Assembly: GCA_001970855.1 (NCBI GenBank)
Contig: LSSN01004936.1
Coordinates: 1-14,022, forward strand
Length of the DNA stretch: 14,022 bases
Direction: 5' to 3'
Source of the DNA: Smittium culicis
Lineage: Eukaryota; Kickxellomycota; Harpellomycetes; Harpellales; Legeriomycetaceae
The position numbers were made by a program, and so were the translations under genes. The notes beneath the pieces are model-generated. The model was not told the DNA's origin and did not search any database. It worked only from the letters and a program-made list of their open reading frames with translations. Below, piece by piece: positions 8,890 to 14,022 of this stretch (within the stretch, counting starts at the first letter, position 1; the number at the start of each line of letters is the position of its first letter).

Positions 8890-8930
8890 AAAATTATCAA
8901 AGATAAATTTATTATTTCTTTGATAATTTT
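8890..8930. repeat. Perfect 14-bp inverted repeat, 13-base loop
   Basis: AAAATTATCAAAGA at 8890-8903 is the exact reverse complement of TCTTTGATAATTTT at 8917-8930. It could fold as a hairpin or be the paired ends of a collapsed small element. The arms are AT-rich, but the exact 14-base match, including the four G/C positions, makes pure chance less likely. Confidence 0.6.
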
Positions 8931-9009
8931 TTAACTCTCTAAATTACGGTACGCAGTAAAAAAAAAAAATTAACATATATAGATGTGTTTTAATATATAT
9001 ATAGCTAAT

Positions 9010-9370
9010 CATAGAATACCGCCCTCATAAAGAATACTGTATCCTATACGAAAAGAACACATGAATTGACAGATCTTGGGAGGTCTAAAGAAATAGAAGC
9101 TGATCATATCATTTTACTCATCCCCTGATCCAGCTCCTAGCCAAATCAATTTTGTTTCGTAACACTTTTCTTTTTTTTGTGTAACAGCACCTAGCAGTTA
9201 AACCAGACTCATGATTCGAGCAGTAATAGATCAACATAAAGACTAAAACAGCCAAATTCCACTTACTGACCTCAAATAAAGTTCTTTGATCCCTATTAGC
9301 ATACCTTTGTCAGCCAAGGATTGCTCTCGAGATAAAATGTAAAAGCGCATTCTATGAGAAGACTGGATAT
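9010..9370. other. Less AT-rich patch of unknown origin
   Basis: About 360 bp with clearly more G and C than either flank, for example CATCCCCTGATCCAGCTCC near 9120 and CAGCACCTAGCAG near 9186. Read on the minus strand, about 30 codons are open around 9270-9360 (containing LSREQSLADKGMLIGIKE), but stops follow and I recognise no domain. It does not match the LINE or MITE sequences in this window. It is probably a remnant of another insertion or of a former gene; the identity is not established. Confidence 0.4.
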
Positions 9371-10339
9371 ATAAATTAGTCTTGTTAATAATGTTTGGAT
9401 TGCAAAGGGTAAAAAATCTCAACCAAAATAAAATTATCTATTATAAAAAATAAAGCCTTGTGTAATTTTTGGATTTTCTTATTAGACTCCGATTACATTA
9501 GCGTAATCTTTTAATTAGATATAATTACTGGATATAGGGCTCTAGCCTCGCAAAAAAATTTCATTGGGATAATAGCGTGATTATCAGTATATCCGGAACA
9601 CTTGAACATCATTAAAAAGATCATATTCTGAACTTCACATAGATATTAATAAACATAACAACTAAAGCGCTTAAGTAAAAATCATTTAATAGTTTTGAAA
9701 GCAGTCAAAAATTAATTGTGTAAATGTAATTTTTTAAATCATTATTGGGTAGCTATATAATATAAATCGACTTGCATATGACTTGATATGCTTATTCGAA
9801 ATACCATAACTTGAAGAAAAACCTTTAAAATTATATAAAAAAAAGGTGATTGGAACAATATAATTTTTTGAAATATAAGGAATAAAATTCCCAAAAAACT
9901 TTTACAGAGTTGAAATTTTTATTTTAGTAAAAAGTTTGAGCCGAAATCTTTATATAATGGGAATAAGATTTAAGTACTGCTAATAAATCTCATAAATATT
10001 AAAAAATTAACAAACGTTGCTAAAATTTATTTTTTTAGAAAACAGTTAAATAAGGTATTCTAACGTCATTTATTGGTATTAAATTAAAAATTTCATAGTG
10101 TATAAATAGTGAATATGTAACTAAAACATCACTTTACTAAAACTTACTAAAATTTACCAAAAAAAATAAATAGTAAGTTAATATTACTGGATGTAAAAAT
10201 CAGCTTGGATTAAATCAAACGAATTCTTGAGTTTCACACCTATTTTCTGAATATATCATCAAAATTCAATAAACGATCTTCGAGTTATAGAAAATATCAT
10301 TTAAAATAGTAAATGACCTTTTGATAAATTTTAACTATT

Positions 10340-10732
10340 TATCAATATTATATTCTGTTCATGTAGATGCCTATTCAAAATTTTTGCTGCTTCCAGCTCA
10401 AAAATTTCAAAAATTACAAAAATTACGATAGTTTAATTCAAGTTGATTTCAAAGCATCCCTAACTGAACTTTTTTTTAAATACAAAAGTGAAAATAATTC
10501 GTCAGAGATAATCAGATCTGATAAAAATTTTCTTTAGTCAATACTGGGAATGTATCAAAAAAAATTTATTAATAAAAATCAAATAGATTTTCTCGTACGC
10601 AAAGATGCAGCAGTAGAAAATTTTAAGAGTTTTTTTTGCAATTATCTTAATCAACAGTCTTAAGTGATTTGGAATCTTTCCATATATATTTTCTTTATAT
10701 AATTTTTTTTCGAAAGAGAGCTTATTCCACAT
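10340..10732 (-). pseudogene. Heavily AT-decayed relic of LINE C-terminal coding region
   Basis: A second, much older copy of the region corresponding to about 11020-11410 of the main LINE, in the same orientation. On the minus strand, 10350-10405 reads FELEAAKILN, against FELETAKFLN in the main copy. The frame at 10538-10732 still aligns with the zinc-knuckle region: RLLIKIIAKKTLKIFYCC against RLSDMKIVDQKFKNFCPCC. At DNA level CGTCAGAG (10500), GATGCAGCAG (10603) and GGAATCTTTCC (10671) match the main copy's CGTCAGAG, GATGTTGCAGCAG and GGAATGTACC in the same order. Most differences replace G or C with A or T. Metal ligands beyond the CC pair are lost. The borders are approximate, because homology fades on both sides. 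Confidence 0.75.
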
Positions 10733-10941
10733 AATATAAAAGTATATAAAAATCTATGCAAATGCATTTATAAAGTGAAAAAAAATTATAAAAATAATTG
10801 TTCAAAAAATTACAATCCACCTCTTAATTTCTTTATCTATTTTTTTTTGTTTCAGAGAGTTAATTAAACGTAAATTATAAATATACTAAATACTATCAAA
10901 AAAAATCTAAATAGTTATAAAAAAATTAAAAAAATAAGTTT
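10733..10941. other. AT-rich spacer at the 3' end of the main LINE
   Basis: This separates the old relic from the last codon of the main LINE copy. On the minus strand the stop codon is followed at once by T-rich and A-rich runs. No clean poly(A) tail or target-site duplication could be identified, so the exact 3' end of the insertion is unknown. Confidence 0.5.
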
Positions 10942-12275
10942 TTAACCGACCACCCACATCCGCTCTAGCAGCTCCATAACCACTGGGCATTGGTTCAAGG
11001 GGGCTAGTGAATCACTTTTACTTTGCAGTATAAGTGTTCTGGGCACGCGGATGCCGTTCAAAAATTTGGCTGTTTCCAGCTCAAAATTTTGATCGGCGGT
11101 GCCAGCTCGAAGCTGGCTCAAAGATTGTTTAGACTCCCCCCCAGGGAGTTTGCCAACTAGCCCCAACCGGGCTTCGTTGAAATTCGAAAGTAAATTTTTT
11201 TCGTCAGAGCGGATCGGCGTTGGTATGAACCGGCCGATCGTCGATGATCGGCGATTTCGCCACCGGCTGCAGCTCAGAAGTATGTGGTCGACCGTCTCAG
11301 GCACACAGATGTTGCAGCAGGGGCAAAAATTTTTGAATTTTTGGTCGACGATTTTCATGTCCGACAGGCGCTGGGCAGTCCGGAATGTACCCATTCACAT
11401 TTTCCCAATATCCTGAAGGTCCAGATTCAGGTCCGGATACATTGCTTGAAGGTCAACCCAGTTGCCTTTTTTTCCGATTTTTCGGTCCACCGTCCACCGG
11501 TGGATGATAGACCGGTTATTTCGTCGTTTCCGGTCGACTATCGTGATGATAGCCTGACCGTTCGAATTTTTAGTGCAAATTTTTTTGAACCACCGGGCAC
11601 TCCCGGTCACCTAGGTGGCCATCCGGGCCTTCATTGGTGCCTTGATGAGGTCGGCGATCCATATTTTTGAGGTAGGCCACTTATGGTATGCACGTTCACG
11701 GGCTGTGCTGGTGCGCATGAAAACTGAGGCTATGCACAGTTCATCCCTGATGCGCTCCATGGCGGCTGTTTTTCCGACATTGGCAACCATTCGGATTGCC
11801 TTGTCGATTTCCATCTGTATAGGCATGCATCTGGCTTCGCTCATGCCAAGTGTTTCCCCACCGTAACATCGAATCGACATCAGAACCGAATTGATGAACT
11901 TTATTTTTAGTGCTGTGAACACATCGGATCGTCTCAGGAAGCTGTATGCAGCGTATACAGCCTTCCTGACCTTGTTCTTGTTGTTCTTGGTCGTCCCAGA
12001 TACATTACACTTGCTATTCATTTTATAGTCTAAGTAGGTGTACTGGTCGGTGGAGTCGACTTTTTGGCCCTGCAGGGTCATATCAGTAGCCAGCTCCCCG
12101 CTTATAGTCATTATCCCGCACTTGGAGGCATTCACAGCCATTTCCCAAGTGTCCGACCATTCGGTTATGGTGTTCAGTGCGGCTTGTAAATCGGCGGATG
12201 ATTCGGCCAATAGCACGGCATCGCCAGCAAATAGTAGTCCAGGTATGCGCGAGGTGAGCCCAGGCACCCACACAC
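10942..12275 (-). pseudogene. LINE reverse transcriptase end, thumb and zinc knuckle
   Basis: The second frame of the element, offset as a one-base deletion would give. It opens with GVWVPGL, then LLFAGDAVLLAES, where the box that is FADD in active enzymes reads FAGD: the GGC codon at 12223-12225 replaces a catalytic Asp. WEMAVNASKCG and TYLDYKMN (usually YLG) follow, then the thumb region. Stops at 11611-11613 and 11395-11397 interrupt it. The last 150 codons contain a CCHC knuckle CPCC-x9-H-x4-C at about 11269-11325, a common C-terminal feature of LINE ORF2 proteins thought to bind nucleic acid. Translation ends at TAA 10942-10944 with no evident 3' UTR. Confidence 0.9.
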
Positions 12276-13487
12276 CTGTACGTTGTTGAATATATCGTAG
12301 ATGAAAAAATCGAAGAGTATCGGCGAGGCTGGGCACCCTTGCCGCACTCCACAGAGGTATTCAGTAGGGTTGGAAACTTCATTTCCAACTCTAACTGCAA
12401 TTTTCGGGGCATCATACATGCCCTTGATCTTATTGAGGAGTTTGCCCCCAATGCCCACTGATCGCAGTTTATGCAGTAGGGCCATGTGGGGGACCCGGTT
12501 GTAGGCCTTGCTATAGTCGATATAGCACAGCCATGTTTCCTTGTTCTGAATTTTCCGTCGGCGTACTATTTCGTTTAGAGTGGTCGCTTGGCCCGCACAC
12601 TCCTCGAAACTCCGAAATCATGCTTACTCTTTTACCAGTATTTGGTATTTTGCGTCGATTTTGCAGAGTTTGATGGCCACAATTTTGGCCACCAGTTTCG
12701 CCAGTGTTGGGATCAGTGATATCCCTCGGTAGTTATCAGGGTCCTTCAGGTCACCTTTTTTAGGCACTGGGACCACCACTGAAGTTTTTAGACACTTGGT
12801 TATATTCGCAGTATCATACATAATATTGATGATTCTATGTAATAATTTTGCTAATGATGTTGTAGGTGATGACTCAGCCATTACCAGTTTCCATACCTCA
12901 GATGGTACACCGTCAACTCCCGGAGCCTTGTTGTTAGGTATATCACGAAGTGCATCAGTAATATCTGACCATAATATAGTGATATCACACTCTGGGTAAT
13001 AGTCACAGTCACTAATGACAAGATTTTCCCACTTATTGGAACATCGGCTGTTTCCAGTAGCGTCTTTGGCAAGTTCACCAAAGTGGTTTGTCCAGATTTT
13101 TATTTTTTCACACTTTTCAGTAGATAAATTTTTATTTTTGTCGTAAACCGGGCCATCGGCGATGCTTTGGAACGATTTCCCAGTTTATGATTTTATATAA
13201 CGCCAATAGGATTTCGAATCGTTGTTCAGAATCTGATCGGCGATTTTTTTGAGACTTTTGGCGTGCTGGGCTTTTCTATCGGCCTTAATTGATCGATTTG
13301 CATTCGATTTGATATTGATGTATTTGCTGGTTGGGCAATTATTCTTCGTCAATTTTCGAAATTTTTTTCGTCGCTTTTTTATTTTTTTGATAGTGTTCTT
13401 TGACAGCACAGTTTTTATGGTTTCGCCAGATGCATCCAGCGCACCGAGCCGAGTAAATTGATGCCAAACGGTGTCGATTAGGCTCAC
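12276..13487 (-). pseudogene. LINE linker and reverse transcriptase (fingers and palm)
   Basis: It continues in the endonuclease frame. A Lys/Arg-rich linker (13188-13487) ends at SYWRYIKS, then a TAA (13185-13187). The RT follows: KAPGVDGVP (about 12910-12935), VPVPKKGD and NYRGISL (about 12720-12775), and FRSFEECAGQATTLNE (about 12570-12617). Motif A is YIDYSKAYN (about 12498-12525), with the catalytic Asp kept but the usual AYD changed to AYN. Motif B is RQGCPASP (about 12325-12350). Stops at 12624 and 12618 fall inside what should be an EQAGF-type box. The frame is lost near 12275, just before the catalytic FADD box, as expected from loss of one base. Confidence 0.88.
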
Positions 13488-13490
13488 TCA

Positions 13491-13934
13491 AAGCTCATTT
13501 ATACCCATTTCAGCTTTAGCTAGCACTGTAAATCGGTTATGGTTGACAAAATTATTTTCAGCCAATAATAATTTTTTCGCGTTAATTTTTGATTTTTTCG
13601 CCGGTACCTCGAGAGCGTCCAAATTCCACTGCGCTGCGATCGGCATGTGGTCGGAGAGGTCCAAATATCGGTTCGCTGTGCACCAGTTTAGGCGGCTGCT
13701 GAGCCCAGCATAGTATATGTGGTCGATCATTCGGCCCACAGTACTCTTATTGAACCTCGACCAGGTCGAGTTGGTCACTTATGCATGTTGGAACCCAGTT
13801 CCAAGTTTCAGAGTAAACTTTTTTGACGCCGGGGTGTCCATATTGTAGTCCCCCAGCAGTATGTGCTTTTTAAATTTTTTATTGAAATTTTTATAGTTGT
13901 CCAAAAGCTCGTAAATCGCTCGCTTTTTGCGAAT
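13491..13934 (-). pseudogene. LINE endonuclease domain (C-terminal part)
   Basis: Minus-strand frame with the motifs of the exonuclease-endonuclease-phosphatase fold. LLGDYNMD (about 13837-13860) is the GDxN box, RMIDHIYY (about 13711-13735) holds an Asp-His motif, and DLSDHMPIAAQW (about 13630-13660) is the terminal SDH box with catalytic Asp and His. In LINEs this domain nicks the target DNA to prime reverse transcription. The visible motifs are intact, but a TAA at 13779-13781 interrupts the frame between GDYN and IDH, and a TGA at 13488-13490 ends it. The N-terminal half of the domain, with the catalytic Glu, is not seen in frame. Confidence 0.85.
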
Positions 13935-13937
13935 TCA

Positions 13938-14022
13938 AGTTTTTAGCTGAGCTTTTTTGCATTTTTTTGTTGTTTAAATGTGATTTGGGATCATTGTTTA
14001 CCCTATGTTGGTTATTAACCCT
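13938..14022. other. Right edge of window, 5' side of LINE
   Basis: On the minus strand this is upstream of the recognisable endonuclease frame. Another frame is open for about 20 codons around 13870-13950 and gives no motif. It could be frameshifted endonuclease sequence or the junction with other DNA. The last eight bases are TTAACCCT, which equals the first eight bases of the MITE family. Confidence 0.4.

Larger units (their letters stand above)
7723..10319. other. Long AT-rich gene-free stretch
   Basis: No supported coding region, tRNA or further MITE copy was found. Two local features are listed separately: a perfect hairpin at 8890-8930 and a less AT-rich patch at about 9010-9370. From about 9400 to 10320 the sequence is again dominated by A/T runs. 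Given the decayed LINE copy at 10340, older and unrecognisable insertions may lie here. Confidence 0.55.
10942..13937 (-). mobile_element. LINE (non-LTR retrotransposon), main copy, inactive
   Basis: A single degraded element read right to left: APE-type endonuclease (end part), basic linker, reverse transcriptase, thumb region and C-terminal CCHC knuckle. Two reading frames, continuous apart from seven internal stops, join at one frameshift near 12275. The stops are at 13779, 13488, 13185, 12624, 12618, 11611 and 11395. Domain order is that of L1/Jockey/Tad-like LINEs with an apurinic-type endonuclease, not of R2-like elements. It is far less AT-rich than its flanks. Similar 3' ends at 1-395 and 10340-10732 confirm a repeated family. 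The endonuclease frame meets another stop at 13935-13937. The true 5' end and any first ORF lie outside the window or are lost. Clade assignment needs a tree. Confidence 0.93.

Noticed and set aside
10733..10941. Poly(A) tail of the LINE
   Set aside because: After the stop codon the minus strand alternates A and T runs like the general background, so no tail can be distinguished.
11099..12504. Several plus-strand open frames of 67-128 codons across the LINE
   Set aside because: They are antisense to the reverse transcriptase and zinc-knuckle coding sequence. The length comes from the less AT-rich composition of the LINE, and no known domain is seen.
12881..13081. 66-codon minus-strand open frame inside the RT region
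   Set aside because: It is in a different frame from the RT. The RT frame is open through the same bases and carries the KAPGVDGVP motif.
10942..13937. Internal stops explained by a variant genetic code
   Set aside because: All three stop codons occur at the interrupted positions, there is also a frameshift and an active-site loss, and the GST gene has no internal stops. Pseudogenisation explains everything.
1..14022. tRNA or rRNA genes
   Set aside because: I looked for B-box-like GGTTCGA strings on both strands and for conserved rRNA cores and found none outside the LINE coding sequence. This was done by eye and a covariance-model search would be more sensitive.

Overview
This window looks like nuclear DNA from an AT-rich eukaryote. 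It holds one intact, intronless protein gene in a long AT-rich background. One LINE (non-LTR) retrotransposon lineage is present at three stages of decay, and a family of roughly 196-bp elements has the ends expected of piggyBac-type MITEs. The evidence for a eukaryote is the LINE, the MITEs, the lack of bacterial gene packing, and a start context with A at -3 and G at +4. An early-diverging fungus or another AT-rich microbial eukaryote is my best guess. It is only a guess, because no rRNA, tRNA or lineage marker is visible.

Layout. Positions 1-395 hold a 5'-truncated, internally deleted relic of the LINE 3' region on the minus strand, running off the left edge. Positions 1524-2207 (minus) encode an omega-like glutathione S-transferase with a CPF active-site motif; it is the only gene I regard as functional. 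Positions 2876-3831 hold a cluster of MITE copies: two inverted pairs, each pair sharing a single central TTAA, plus a truncated copy. Further single copies lie at 4833-5027 (+) and 7527-7722 (-). A different short repeat, built on ATGACGCCATTTGGAGT, occurs three times between 4457 and 4752. From about 5028 to 10320, apart from the MITE at 7527, the DNA is extremely AT-rich and I see no credible gene. It contains one less AT-rich patch (about 9010-9370) and one perfect 14-bp hairpin.

Positions 10340-10732 hold a heavily AT-decayed copy of the LINE C-terminal coding region. Positions 10942 to about 13937 hold the main LINE copy on the minus strand. It reads, in element order, endonuclease domain (end part), basic linker, reverse transcriptase, and C-terminal CCHC zinc knuckle. 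It carries seven internal stop codons, one frameshift, and a catalytic Asp to Gly change in the FADD box, so it is dead. It is much less AT-rich than its surroundings.

The genes do not form a pathway. The window is best read as a repeat-rich intergenic region around one GST gene, where old insertions drift towards the AT-rich background. The most notable structure is the MITE cluster: paired inverted elements that share one TTAA, as expected if new copies insert into the terminal TTAA of older ones.
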